NCBI GenBank assembly: GCA_950295325.1
Contig: OX485809.1
Location: 41,199,081-41,263,080 of the forward strand
Direction: 5' to 3'
Length of the DNA stretch: 64,000 nucleotides
DNA from: Polytrichum commune
Lineage: Eukaryota > Streptophyta > Polytrichopsida > Polytrichales > Polytrichaceae
The stretch's first letter is position 1. Each line of letters begins with the position of its first letter. Below are positions 12,579 through 24,084 of the stretch, piece after piece. The notes under the pieces are model-generated. The model was not told the DNA's origin. It did not search any database and worked only from the letters and a program-made list of their open reading frames with translations. The position numbers were made by a program, and so were the translations under genes.

Positions 12579-13552
12579 CAGTCAAGACTCCATAAGTGTT
12601 ACCCCTGTAAGCGTTATAATTTCATATATGTTAAGAAAATTTTACTCCCCTACAAAAACTCAATTGGTAAGACTAGTGAGTGTTATGTGTTAATTGTTAT
12701 AACATGCTCTACTCCCTTCTTTGTTAATTGCACCTCTATAAGTGTTAATTTTGAGAAAATCAAGGTAATAATATATGAGAGCATACATTTTAAACATGTA
12801 ATCACATTTATCCCGTATTCTTTGTGAATAATTCAAAATTGTTGGAGGCACACGGGTGTTCTATCGATCTCTATTGAGAGGGAGATAGAGGAACCTAAGC
12901 GCTTGGTAGAGGTTGATGAAGTTGCTACTCTACTTCATCAATTGATGTTGTTGTCATTTGATAATGAGGTGGGTGACGTGATGAATGCTCATGAATACCT
13001 CAATTATGAGATGGAGTTTGATTTAAACAACCCCTATGAATCTACCGATGAGGAGTTTTTGGATATGTATTCCTCATAACATCAAGAAATTGATGTTGAT
13101 GAGGTTATGGTTGATGTGGTAGAAGAAGTTGTAGGATTTAGTGTTGTTGAGTGCTCTCTATAGACTTTGAGGAAACATTTTGAACAAAGACCAAATGACG
13201 CCCTATCACACATCAGGAGCAATCAAGACTCCAAAAGGAAGTTTCATCTCATCATTTGGAAGCTTCTCGTCATACTACTATGGACTCTTTCTTTCGGTTA
13301 ATTTAGTTGGAAGAATATCGTCAAGCTACTACTATATGGATTATTTCTTTCAATTAGTTTAGTTGAATTATGTATTATCATTTGTACTTTCATTTTATTT
13401 TTATAAAATGTTATGTTCTTCATTTTCAAAAAAATTAAGTGTTATTTCTATAAATGTAATTAATCATCGGTATGAATTCTAAGTGTTACTTGTTATAATT
13501 TTGTATATGTTTTCTTTTGCTACTCCCGACCTGTAACATTTCTAGAGTCTTG
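12579..13552 (+). mobile_element. Decayed pogo/Tigger-like element
   Basis: The ends are imperfect inverted repeats. The left begins CAGTCAAGACTCCATAAGTG after a TA at 12,577-12,578; the right ends GTAACATTTCTAGAGTCTTG before a TA at 13,553-13,554. Both ends also share a subterminal block (GTTATAATTT..TATATGTT). The interior carries a transposase C-terminal remnant. The right end lacks the last few bases expected from the left, so it is slightly eroded. Confidence 0.55.
12855..13240 (+). pseudogene. pogo/Tigger-type transposase C-terminal remnant
   Basis: One frame reads KRLVEVDEVATLLHQLMLL, then VMNAHEYLNYEMEFDLNNP, then STDEEFLDMYSS, before a stop. Further acidic and hydrophobic text, with more stops, ends in TLRKHFEQRPNDA. 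This acidic tail with short helices is typical of what follows the DDE catalytic domain in pogo/Tigger (CENP-B-like) transposases. The catalytic domain and the N-terminal DNA-binding domain are absent. The family call is my inference from composition, context and TA-flanked ends. Confidence 0.5.
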
Positions 13553-13554
13553 TA

Positions 13555-15380
13555 ATATTACATTGGAGACAAGCTAGGCAATAATAACATGTCATAACAA
13601 GTCCTCGAAATTCATGTAATTATGGTGCCTTGCTTCCTATGTTTGTGGGTACTATAGATCGGGGATCGGTAGGTTAACTCCCAATAAAGCCAATCGAACA
13701 TCCACTCTTCGTAGTTTGTGAGTTCTAGTTGATCTCTATTGACCTAGCTTGAACTACAGTGGTTATGGATTGTGTGCCATAATACACACCATCACATATG
13801 ACAATAGCATGCCATGCTATTTACATTTGAATCTTCTACCATTCACATTGTTTTTGTTCTTCCATTACTAGTTGTTTGTAAGGTATCAATTGAAAGCAAT
13901 CGAGACTACCTATCCAAAGAGCGTATACTCACTTCCAATGTGCAACAATCAAAGAAGAGAGCATCAAAAATGAATATAGGGGTGTTTCTTGTCAAAGACA
14001 TATATATAGAATGGTCACTTGTGGCCAAATGTTTGAGAGATGGAAGATTATTTTGATGACTTTAGAAAGAACACGAAAAGCTCTACAAAACATATTGTTT
14101 CTTTGTGGAAAACTAGCAAGATTAAAATAAATATTATTTTTTGTTTTTTAGACCTCCGATGTTGTATAATTTGAGTCGATGTATAATGTGCACCCAAAAT
14201 ATTATCTCAACATTTTGTTAGTGAGGATTCCCCTTGATTAGTTTGGCCCAAATTATTTACCATAATTAGTGTAGTTTTATGGCCTTCATTAAATGACCAA
14301 GGTGATGGATTTTTTAAAGAGGAACGCATGGATTGCACCTTACTATGCATCCATCTCATGAAGATCATAGTTGAATTAATCACAATAGTATGTATTAGTG
14401 ACAATCATAAAAACACTTCGCTTCTCTTGAAACAATTCATTGACATTAAGTATGTGATTTGAAACCCACGCCAAATCGGAATAGGGTAGGGTGTTTTGTA
14501 GGCCAACTTTAATTCATGAATGGGTAGTTATGCTTGACATTCTATCACATGTCAATTTTGCATGGATTGGGAACCAACCAAATTGCACATGGAAATTATA
14601 GCTTGGCATGAAATACAATGAAATAAGAAACACTTTACTTTGGTATGTTATCTATGTTCCAAATAGCACATTTTTGTTCTGAGTACAACTGTGAGTTGGG
14701 AGAGCACCCACATTAGATCGACTTGAATTGCAATGCAAAAGTTCTAAAGAACTTGAAATTTTGTTTGCAATGAGTTGGTCCTGGTAACTTGCTTGGGTTG
14801 TTGATTTCCATGTCTTATTGTTACACCAATATTAGCTAATAGTGTGGGCTATTATTTGGAGTTACACATTGCTTAACTATCATATCAATCATAATCAAGC
14901 AAGTTATTCCATGTTCCTTGATGTGCACAATGACAATTTATCTTAAATGGGTAGAAGATGGTATTCTCAATAGAAAGAAGAAGTTATGTCAACGTGTAAA
15001 TGCAAATGGTGACCCACACTAATAGGTGATACAGATGCAAATCTACAATCACTTCAGCCAATTATTATAGGTTGGTAACAACTTCACACAAGTACAAAAT
15101 GGCAGTTACACGACACAACCATTTATCATGAAATGATCAAAATGACAAATATTGGTGTCATTTTGGTCAATTTATGTTAGGCAATTGCGTCATCAAATAC
15201 AACATATGTATTAGTGTCAGCACAAAATGATATAGTATTTGAGCATAGCACCAAGTGTTACTTTTTCTACCAGTCAAAATCCCCAAGAAATATGGATCTT
15301 GTGTGGTTAATCCTCTTAATTGCACATGACACATGTTTGAGTGATATAAGATGAGGCTTGTAGTTTTAAATAGACATAAA
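13555..15380. other. Intergenic DNA with MITE fragment
   Basis: No gene recognised. A fragment at about 14,824-14,915 (TAGTGTGGGCTATTATTTGG, then GTTACACATTGCTTAACTA) resembles segments at 29,785-29,895, 56,468-56,570 and the MITE at 57,478-57,712. Confidence 0.45.
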
Positions 15381-15381
15381 A

Positions 15382-15502
15382 AAGAACATGCTACGATCAT
15401 ATTGGACTATGCGTTCATAATATATTAATTATTTGGATTTGATTGTTTTAACACGATTGGGAGGGACTTGTACCTACATGTAAAGAGAATTGAGAGGGGA
15501 AT

Positions 15503-15568
<66 letters not shown>

Positions 15569-15596
15569 CAAAAAGACATTTACCTACCGTGTGTAT

Positions 15597-15635
<39 letters not shown>

Positions 15636-15845
15636 AACCCATCAAAACAAAATTGAGTAATGTCAGTTACAATAAGACGTGCTTTGATTAGATTGGACAA
15701 TGCATTCAAAATATATTAGCTAGATGGATTCCATTGTTTATCACAAATGGGAGGGGCTTGTATGATCACCTAAAGAGAAGAGAATTTACAAGGACATTTA
15801 CCTACCACGTATATAAATATGAATATAGATGTAGAGATAGATAGA
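15382..15845. repeat. Diverged direct duplication with microsatellites
   Basis: Two related segments (about 15,382-15,603 and 15,674-15,845) share ATTGGAC.ATGC.TTCA, GGGAGGG.CTTGTA and ACATTTACCTACC, in the same order. The first is interrupted by (CT)n(CA)n(TA)n at about 15,503-15,568, and a (GA)n tract at 15,599-15,634 separates the two. Confidence 0.65.
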
Positions 15846-16697
15846 TAGATACACACATGTTGACAATTACAAAGACATTAGATTGTTCGTTGACACCGAC
15901 CCATCAAAAACTAAAATCTAGTCATTCCAGTGAGAACCCGCATGATAGTGACAACCGCATAACTTGGAAAAGCTCTGGATGTTACTTATGAAGCTGTTCT
16001 TAGAGAATTCAACCCGAGTTTGGTGTGTTAAAAGTCCTATTGTTACTCGTAACGATTCAAAAAATTACTTAGAAAAATTAAGCCCCAGATGGGCACTATT
16101 TCTTGAGTCCCCTTGGTTGCGCGGTTTCATCCGAGGTGGTTGAAATTGACCTCTCCAATTGAATCTGTTTCAAATTGTGCCAAAAAAGAAAAAGAAAAGA
16201 CCACCTTTAGCAATCAATGTGTGTAAAAAGTGGAATGTATGTACCACCACCACAACGTGAGTCCTTGTCTGTGGCCATCAAAAGCTAAAGTAAATTTAAA
16301 TTACTAGGCGAGTGATTCATCATCTATCTCCTTACTTTCCATTGCACGGTGGAATTGACCCCGACTCACCCTCGAATTAAATGAACTCCCCACTCACTTT
16401 ATCCAGTGTGCATGTGATTGCTTACTTGGCCCCCAGACTGTACAGTCGCATGCTTCGACAAGAGGGAAGAGGCTCCAGGCGCGGCTCATAAGTTAAGGAC
16501 CGTACCCAGTTTTATTATAAGATCGAAACTATTGTCCCATTTAATTAGTGAGGGTGAGAGTAGATTTCATTACATTTTGGAATTAGTGCCACCAGAAGGT
16601 CTAGGGTTTGTGGAGTCCAAAATGTCAAAGTGTCAGAAAAACTCTCTATACAAGCTCCCTTCATATTTTTTTAGTGTTGGTTAGATGAGGGAAGCTA
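15846..16697. other. Intergenic DNA, nothing recognised
   Basis: No open frame with a recognisable domain. An 88-codon plus-strand frame at 16,418-16,684 has no support beyond its length. Confidence 0.45.
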
Positions 16698-17101
16698 AGG
16701 GCCACTTCACACACGAGACTGAGAGCCCGTGACTAGTACACTTCAAGCACTCTCATTGGTGGACAAGGCGGAGCCGGTCCAAGTTCGCTTTCACTCTACG
16801 CTCGAGTGACCAACGGAGTAGGTGAATGCAAGATGGATGTAAAGTCTACATGGACTCCTACATGGCATCGAATGGATCATGTTTCATGGTCACTTGGACT
16901 ATTTTGCAAAAACCACCTCTTGGAGGTAGGCCTAACACAAAACTAGGAGATCATGGCACTCCGAACACTCACAGCCGTTGATATATTCCAATTTATCATG
17001 CGTGAGGACCCGCATGAACAGAAATTTATTGAAATAGCATTTGGTTGAGGGCCTGGTCACATATGACTTCACACTACACTTGAGGGTCTGTGATCACACT
17101 A

Positions 17102-17705
17102 CAGTAATCTCCTGCTTAAGTACGCACTTTGAGTTGGAGCTGTTGGTGCGCACTTTACTCATATCCCTTTCTAGACCCTCTACTTTGATGAATCGCAATG
17201 GGAAACGGATGAAACTTGAGGCAACCCGCTTGACCGAAGCCCAACAATGTGAAATCATTGCAAAGTTGAACAAGCCGAACACGCCGAGCAAGCAGGCGCT
17301 AGGGTTGGAGTAAGAAGTCAATGAAGGCGCCATCCGGAAAGTCTAGGACAATCGGGAAAACATACTGCAACGAAATCCAACCTATCGAGACATTTGTTGA
17401 ATCTGAAAGTGCTATTGACCTCAAAGGCTTTGAAGCTCTACACAACATTGTCCTCGACATCAACGACCAATCGCTTTGCTCCGATGTTCAAACGGAAGCT
17501 GGACAAACGTATAATGAACTGTGACAATCGTTTGAGGCGTTTTAGCGAAACATTAAAACCGACATTCATTGTCGAGCATAAAAAATGCATGCATTCACGA
17601 CAAATGACTCCGCATGACATGCTCAAACAATAAAACATGAACCCTAATGTTTATCAAAAAAGTTGCGCACTGAACCAGGATGCGCACTTAAGCGGGAGAT
17701 TACTG
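17102..17705 (+). mobile_element. pogo-like element, TA target duplication, nested
   Basis: The first and last 25 bases are inverted repeats with two mismatches, starting CAGTAATCTCCTGCTTAAGT. TA dinucleotides flank both ends (17,100-17,101 and 17,706-17,707). A CAGT start plus TA duplication is the signature of the Tc1/mariner superfamily, including pogo. The interior encodes a pogo-type helix-turn-helix and lacks the DDE domain, so the element is a non-autonomous deletion derivative. It is inserted in TIR element A. Confidence 0.75.
17187..17395 (+). pseudogene. pogo/CENP-B-type HTH domain, broken
   Basis: Translation starts MNRNGKRMKLEATRLTEAQQ and continues CEIIAKLNKPNTPSKQALG. After a TAA at about 17,311 the same frame reads VNEGAIRKV, then a TAG, then DNREN. 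This is the N-terminal Psq/CENP-B-like DNA-binding region of pogo/Tigger transposases: basic start, LT.AQ..EII.KL, and (S/N)EGAIRK(V/I). The two stops and the missing catalytic domain show it is dead. Downstream frames up to about 17,640 (acidic, one starting with 67 codons) may be further remnants of the same protein, but I could not assign them. Confidence 0.65.
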
Positions 17706-18165
17706 TACATGATGTTGGAGGTGTCCCGGGGACGGCGTTTGGACACTTTTCTTTCTTGTGGGCTCTCACAATTTCATGGTCACGGCTTGTGGCTCATGTG
17801 TGAAGTGGCCCTCCGACATACATAACATTATTCAGCAAGACGAGGCCGTTCCATAGCCCAAGTCTGGTGGCCCACCTGGTATTTTCCCAGGGCCAGGTAG
17901 GGTTTTCCGGTATACTACGGAGATGGGGGCTGCTACCTTTATTAGGGCCGGACGGACTACTACATGGAAGAAAGAGCAGGTCAGGTCGATGGGTCCCAGC
18001 AGGCACAGAGCTTTCACCCCACCCAAGCTCAATCCAGGATAGTCGTCATAACTACCACAATTCAACAAAGACCGTTTCTCTGCTTGCATACTTTGCACGA
18101 ATTCTGTGGCAAAGTTTGGGCCACACAGGGTGGTTGCTCCTCTCTAACTCAGCCCTTGCCAACTG

Positions 18166-18200
<35 letters not shown>

Positions 18201-18631
18201 TGCATGCTTAATTAGGGTTTGCCTGGTCTTGTGGCCATTCGAAGTTCACGATAACCAGGATTGATGAAAGGACACATGAACGAGATAACCTGTTAACTTG
18301 TTGCAGGGAAGTTTGATAGTTGAGCGACCGGTTTTGAAATGGCAATAGATTAACAAGAGGGACCTGCACTTCGAAAGTTCAGCTGCCCTTCATCCATTCT
18401 TGCCAAAACCATGAGGTTATATCCTCCACCAACTGTTGGCTACTAATCACAGGAAACTCCTGTCCGGAATAAGGAGCTCTTCATGAGCTCTGGGATGTGT
18501 TGGGCTTTCTTCTTCCAACGATTTTCAGCTCAACGGATGCTTTTGATGAGCGGTTGCAGATTTGCGGTGACTATGATCACCATGACGTTGCCGAGCAACT
18601 GCATGAGGTCCCAAGGCCATTTCTTAGAGCC

Positions 18632-19138
18632 AGTTCACACGGGTCTCAAGTCTTAAGTTCCAAGTATGATATGGATGCCTACACGGTAACACTTTTTGGA
18701 GGCGAGGTTTGGGACTTGCGTTGAGAGTTGGGTCGAGAGTTGGGTTTGAGCAAAAAGCTAGACCCAACTCTCGACGAAAGTTCCGAGAATATTTTCACAT
18801 GAAATAATGAAAATCTAACAAACTTCGGACTGTTTGATGGAGAAACCCGATTTCAGCCTTAGATGGTGGAGAAGGTGGATTGTCTTCTTTTTCTTCTTCT
18901 CCCTCTCTTGCTTTTTTTTTTTTTTTTTTTTCCTTGCCTTTCGTTATTGGTTAATTGTATCTTCTAGTTTGTGTTGAAATATTAGGGTTGTTGTGTTCCA
19001 AATGGAGGGTTTTTTTTTCCCTTCTTAAAACCAATTTTTAAAGAGTAGACAAGATGTATTCATGGCTCCAAAGAGTTATTTTTCTCCTAACACATCATAC
19101 AGTGCATTTTGGCCATTCAATTTTCAAGCAAATGATTC

Positions 19139-19179
<41 letters not shown>

Positions 19180-20370
19180 ATATATGGTAGGAAATGATGT
19201 CATAGAAGTAGGTGACAAAGAGGAGAAACAAAGTTTGAGTGCACCCAAGAAGAAAACACTTGGCACAAGAATAAAATATTAGCATCTAAAAATCTTAAAG
19301 TGGCAATTCCCAAAAAATAGTAGTTACAAGGAAACTTGTAACAATGGCAACTAAAGGAGACGTTGAAAATGAAGATGAAGATTAAGTGTTGGGATCCAAC
19401 TCTCAGTGGAAAGATAGTGATGTGGACACATTTGCATGGAGAGAACGAGCCAGAATTTGTGAAGAATGGCAAAAAAAAAGTACTTTATATTGCCTTGCAA
19501 AATGTCAAATGTCAAATTGTATAGTTGAATATTGACTTGCAAGAAGAAAATTTTAGCATTTTTCAAGTAAGACAAAGATGATGAATTGGCGAATGGGGTT
19601 TCAGGAATTGATAGACATAAATACAAATTTAACGAATCTATGGACCAGTAGTGGTATCACACATGTCATATCATGAAGCATATAAACATACCAACAAATA
19701 ATAAACATTTATCATCAAGTCAGAGTCAAGACAATTATTTTAAAGAGAGAACCAACACACATCAATCAAATCATCTTTATGTCTAAAACAATAGTTATTT
19801 TTTGAATTAAAAACCCATTTTAATTTTTTAGAAGATGATAGAAAATTGTACTTTCTTGATGAAAATTTTGAAAAAAAAATTATTGCTGAAAATAATAGTT
19901 TATCAAATGAATATACTTATAAATAAGTTGTAGTATCTAACATTAATGAAAATTTTAAGGATCCCTCAAATTGTATCACTAACTCTCTAGTTAATTTTGC
20001 TGTGTAAAAGTTTTTGACTAATAGATGATATATTCATGTTATTTCATGTAATATTTGTTTACTTTCTTTCATTTTTATTTTTTGGGCGGTTTTGTGATGT
20101 TGATGTTTTTATTGTCCACCTCCTCATCAAGGCCGTCTTCTTCTTTCTCAACAAAGTTATCATGCACAATTCCTCTTTATAATATTCACATCTCATTAAT
20201 TGCTAACTCTTCAATATGAAATATATTTATGTTTGGAAATCTCGTACTGCAAAATTTTCTTCATTATATATTATAATTTCTACTTCTTTAGTCTATGCCA
20301 CATCAAAATCATATCCATGAACGATGCACAAATTATGAAAAAAAGATGCAAATAATAATAATTTCAAGAA
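18632..20370. other. 1.7-kb stretch splitting the ISWI pseudogene
   Basis: It separates the ISWI segments ending PRPFL and beginning CCNHP; about 60 ISWI codons between them are not found. It holds a hairpin (18,732-18,776), a T tract at 18,909-18,930, a (GA)n tract at 19,139-19,174 and AT-rich DNA. On the minus strand at about 20,190-20,345 one frame reads HNLCIVHGYDFDVA, then a stop, then TKEVEI, faintly like the end of a PIF/Harbinger transposase. Confidence 0.45.
18732..18776. repeat. Perfect 14-bp-stem inverted repeat
   Basis: GTCGAGAGTTGGGT and its complement ACCCAACTCTCGAC are separated by about 16 bases, forming a potential hairpin. Function unknown. Confidence 0.8.
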
Positions 20371-20427
20371 CATGTTGTAACCATCCTTCTTATCTTTCCC
20401 AAAGTGTTGAACTAGGTCCACCCATAC

Positions 20428-20759
20428 AACTACACTAAATATGATATTTTATGTTGGATTATATTTTATGTTGTTACCACCCTACCATGCTTAACACTAA
20501 TTTTCAATTTTTTGACAACCAGTGTTAGAAGGTATGCCAGAAGATGTGCTGGAATTCTTCTTTTATCATTGTTATTTTTTTTCTTTCATATCCTTACCAA
20601 ACACTAAACTCAAACATGTAACTCCCACATATTACCATAGTTGATATTTAGTGTTTGACTTTACATTTAATGTTACTTACTTTCATAGGATTATTGACAT
20701 TTAGTGTATACGTTTCGTATTTAGTGTATCAAACACTAAATATCATATTTAGTGTAGTG
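20428..20759. mobile_element. MITE inserted in the ISWI pseudogene, copy 1
   Basis: The left end reads (A)ACTACACTAAATATGATAT and the right end is ATATTTAGTGTAGTG-like, its complement. ISWI coding text resumes immediately to the right (GAGCATCTGGTTGAA) and stops immediately to the left (GGTCCACCC). A sister copy of nearly the same length lies at 63,573-63,890. The TIR starts CACTA at the right end, hinting at a CACTA-type origin, but a clean 3-bp target duplication is not visible. No coding capacity. Confidence 0.8.
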
Positions 20760-21679
20760 AGCATCTGGTTGAAACAGCAGGGAAGATGGTCATTCTGGAC
20801 AAACTGCTACCCAAGCTGAAGCAACGACAGTCCCGGTTTCTGATGTTCTCCCAGACGACCCGGCTGCTTGAGGATTATTGCCAGTATATTGTGTACCGGT
20901 GTTGTCGCATTGATGGTAACACTGGAGGTGAAGATAGGGAAAGTGCAATAATTGATCAATTCGATGCACCCAATAGCAAGAAGTTTTGTTTCCTTCTATC
21001 TACATACACGTGCTGGAGGTTGGGTTATCGATTCGGCTACAGCCGGCGTTGTCGTTCTTTATGACAGTGACTGGGAATCCGCAAGTCGATCTTCAGGCCC
21101 AGGATCGTGTTCATCGCATTGGTCGAAAGAAAGAAGTCCAAGTGTTCAGATTTTGCACTGAGTTCACAACTGAGAAGGTGCTTGAGCGGGCCTACAAAGA
21201 AGTTGGGCGATGGATGCTCTTGTCATTCAACAAGGTCGTGTCGCCGAGCAGAAAGCAGTGGACAAAGATGAGCTGTTGCAGGTCGTCGGGTATCGTGCCA
21301 AGAAGGTGTTCAGTTCCAACAATAGCACTGTCACTGATGAAGATGTTGACCGGATTGATGCAAATGGGGAAGGAAGCAATGGCAGAACTGGATGCAAGAA
21401 TGAAGACATTCACAGATGATGCCATTAAAGTTCAAAGTGGAGGATACTGCAGGTCTTTACGATTTTGAAGAAAAGGGCGAGAAAGGTGAGGGCAAAGATG
21501 ACTTTGAGGAAAATGATTGCTGATAACTGGACTGAGCCATCAAGGCGGAAACCTCGTGAAACAAGAATTTCTCAGATGCCACAACTCCATAATTCTCAGT
21601 TTGTTTACACTCAGAGACTTACGGAGCATTTCGAGAAGGAAGTGAAGAAGTGGAGCGTCAACTGTGAGTGGTAACATGT

Positions 21680-23649
21680 GAGCAATGAGTCCAAATTTAA
21701 AGAATCCTACATGTTTAGGTTCTCCATTATGAAGAGGGTAATGAAGAGAATAGTGAGAATGAATAGCATCATGGTTAGTCTTAATAGGTATTATGAGGGG
21801 ATTTGTGGGTTGATTTTCATGTGATGCCTTGCTTTGAGTAAACCACAATCAATGCACTTGGTTTTGTGTGCCAATATCAACTTTTCCTACCATCATTTAA
21901 TCAAACATACATGTGTTGGCAAGTGTAATTTCATTGTGTAATATTGTATTGATCACCACAATGCAATCTAAAGTGCATATTAAGTTGATTGATGAATGGA
22001 GTAACCATATAAAACATACATACATGTGCACATGGTCCATCTTTTCATGACAAATAATCAACGGTTATAGGAAACATGTGACCATCATACCACTTGATTT
22101 TTTTTTGTCACCGGTAATATGTTACTGCTCACCACTCATATGATAGTATTTCCCGTTGGGAGATGCCTCATGAGTAAGTGTTGCCGACTGAAAAGACTAA
22201 GAAGATGCCTCTTCAAGCTCAATTATGCACTCTATAAACACATTAGAGCAAGCACTGGTTTTCTTTAAGGTGTCGTAAATGAACATGTATTCATGAATTT
22301 AGTATCACTCAATAAAAAATCCAGCACGAGATTTGGCAAAATAATGTGTGTTTATGGTATTTGTACCACATGTGAAAAATGGGACAATCAATGCAGTATG
22401 TGAGTGTGACTTGTTTAAAGAAAACCCACTCCACTAAATGGCCACCTTACACGTGGACCAAAAGTTATGACCATGGACCCAAAGGCCTTTGAAACTCATC
22501 CAAAGGCCGTACGGTGGGAAATAGAAATCCAGTTTTGTAATTGATGGATCCTCATGCTCAGTGTAAAGTGAAAGTGAAAGTGAACCCTATTGAGGGACCA
22601 TAACATATTTTTATGGGTAATCCAAAATAGTAGGTAGTCCAGGACCCCACCGTGGCAATGTAGTAACTCTAAAAGCCATTCACATTTGAATTCTTTTCTA
22701 TGGCCCCTACTTTTGCGTCAAACCCACCTCTTCTTGATGAATTTGGCGCATTACCCAGTGGACGAGGAAACTTTATCCACTTGGTGCATACTAGAATGTA
22801 ACCACATGTCACTTGCCATTAGTATGCTAGAACACATTGATATATTTTCCTTGCACACTAGAACTTAAAACTACCACCTAAAGTACCCCAATGTGCTATG
22901 CTAAACATTGTAAATGTTCATATTTTTCACTTGGAAAATTACTTGTATTTACGAATAAAATCATGTTGACAATTAGCAGATGTGACACTTTAAGCCCTTT
23001 TCGCAAATAGTGTATGTGTTAAATACCATAAATTGTGTACATAGTGTACCTATGAACGGATTAACCCAGACTCTTATTTTTCCAATGTGAACACGCCTAT
23101 CACTTGCTCCCCCAAGTGAACGACCAAGTTCTTTGGAGAGAGGGATGGGCCGTTCACTTGTAAGTTACGATTTTCGCAAAATATTGCAAGGCAAAGGACA
23201 CAATAAAAATAAATAAACAAAACCATCATGTATCTATCGGATGAAATTCTTGACCCCGATGAATTAAATGGACCCATTATTTTATCCTATATGAATGGGC
23301 TAACTCCGCCCCCATAAGTGTACAACCACGTGCTTCCAAAAGAGGGATGGCCGAGGTAAGCTCATAAATTACTATGAAATTCAAAGGTAACACTAGGTGA
23401 GGGACTAGTCAAACTATTAAGACACCCACCATGATGGAGGGTGAAAAATCAAAGCAACATTTTTTGATTGATGAAATTGTATCTATAAAAAGATGGATGC
23501 ATGGATCACAAACTTCTCATTTATTGAACCTCCCCATTCATTACATCACCCAAATTTAGAAGAAAAGAAAACAATTGTATCATGAGTTACCCCAACTTGA
23601 ACCTCAACTTTACGACCATTAGATCTTCTTGAATTTTGTTGAAACCATC

Positions 23650-23693
<44 letters not shown>

Positions 23694-24084
23694 CTTTCCA
23701 AATCGTCGTAATGGAATTGGTATCCACATACAAACGGTTGGCTGATCATGAAATATGTTGCCGATAGTAAGTTGAATCGCCCTTGGCTTCAAGAAAAATA
23801 TGAAAGTTCCAAGTTCATGGGAATGGACCGGAGAGCAACTAAAGCTTAAAAACTCCAATCAAATCTAGGACAATGACATCCAATTGGAATTAAACAACTA
23901 CAAACATGGGAAGGAGCAAGTTCCTATCTATCCCCCGCCCCAAAATAGAAAGTCGAATCAAATCAAATAGAATGGTACGAGTCGTAAGCCGAAATCCCGA
24001 GTGACTCATCTTAAGAAAAAACACTATAAATACAAGCTATGTCGGAATGAAATCGATCCCCACCTATGTCCGGGAAAAAACCGG
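21680..24084. other. Intergenic DNA, nothing recognised
   Basis: No gene or complete transposon recognised. A 41-base A run lies at 23,651-23,691; a phenylalanine-rich open frame crossing it is an artefact of that run. Confidence 0.45.

Larger units (their letters stand above)
16698..17812. mobile_element. TIR element A (ends AGGGCCACTTCACAC)
   Basis: The left end reads AGGGCCACTTCACACACGAG and the right end is its complement, GTGTGAAGTGGCCCT, with similarity continuing inward (GAGCCCGTGAC against GTCACGGCTTG). A shorter relative lies at 27,585-28,182. An unrelated 604-bp pogo-like element sits inside, so the original element was about 0.5 kb, like its relative. I could not find a convincing target duplication. 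No transposase of its own. Confidence 0.65.
17990..21676 (+). pseudogene. ISWI-type SNF2 chromatin remodeller, intronless broken copy
   Basis: Pieces of an ISWI ATPase follow in the right order on the plus strand, in shifting frames. They include PSSIQ (18,018 region), KTVSLLA, LANWM, AGKFDS..TGFEMAID (about 18,314), LAKTMR, LLITG, LHELWDVLGFLLPTIFSS, DAFDERLQICGDYD and HEVPRPFL (to about 18,630). After a gap come CCNHPSYL and ELGPP (20,373-20,420), then after a MITE HLVETAGKMVILDKLLPKLK, CRIDGNTGGEDRES, LQAQDRVHRIGRKKEVQVFR, MDALVIQQGRVAEQK, DELLQVV, DNWTEPSRR and YTQRLTEHFEKEVKK. Known role of the intact family: nucleosome sliding in the nucleus. Stops and frameshifts are numerous. The DEAH-box region, part of the ATP-binding region and the SANT/SLIDE end are missing. 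No introns appear across segments that in plant ISWI genes I would expect to be split, which suggests a processed copy; no poly(A) tail is visible because the 3' part is lost. Confidence 0.85.

Noticed and set aside
15468..15656. ORF with SLSLS and THTHT stretches
   Set aside because: Pure microsatellite translation.
23651..23691. Poly(A) tail of a retrocopy
   Set aside because: No coding remnant or target duplication was found upstream or downstream.
23546..23858. Phenylalanine-rich minus-strand ORFs
   Set aside because: Translation of a 41-base A run; no other support.
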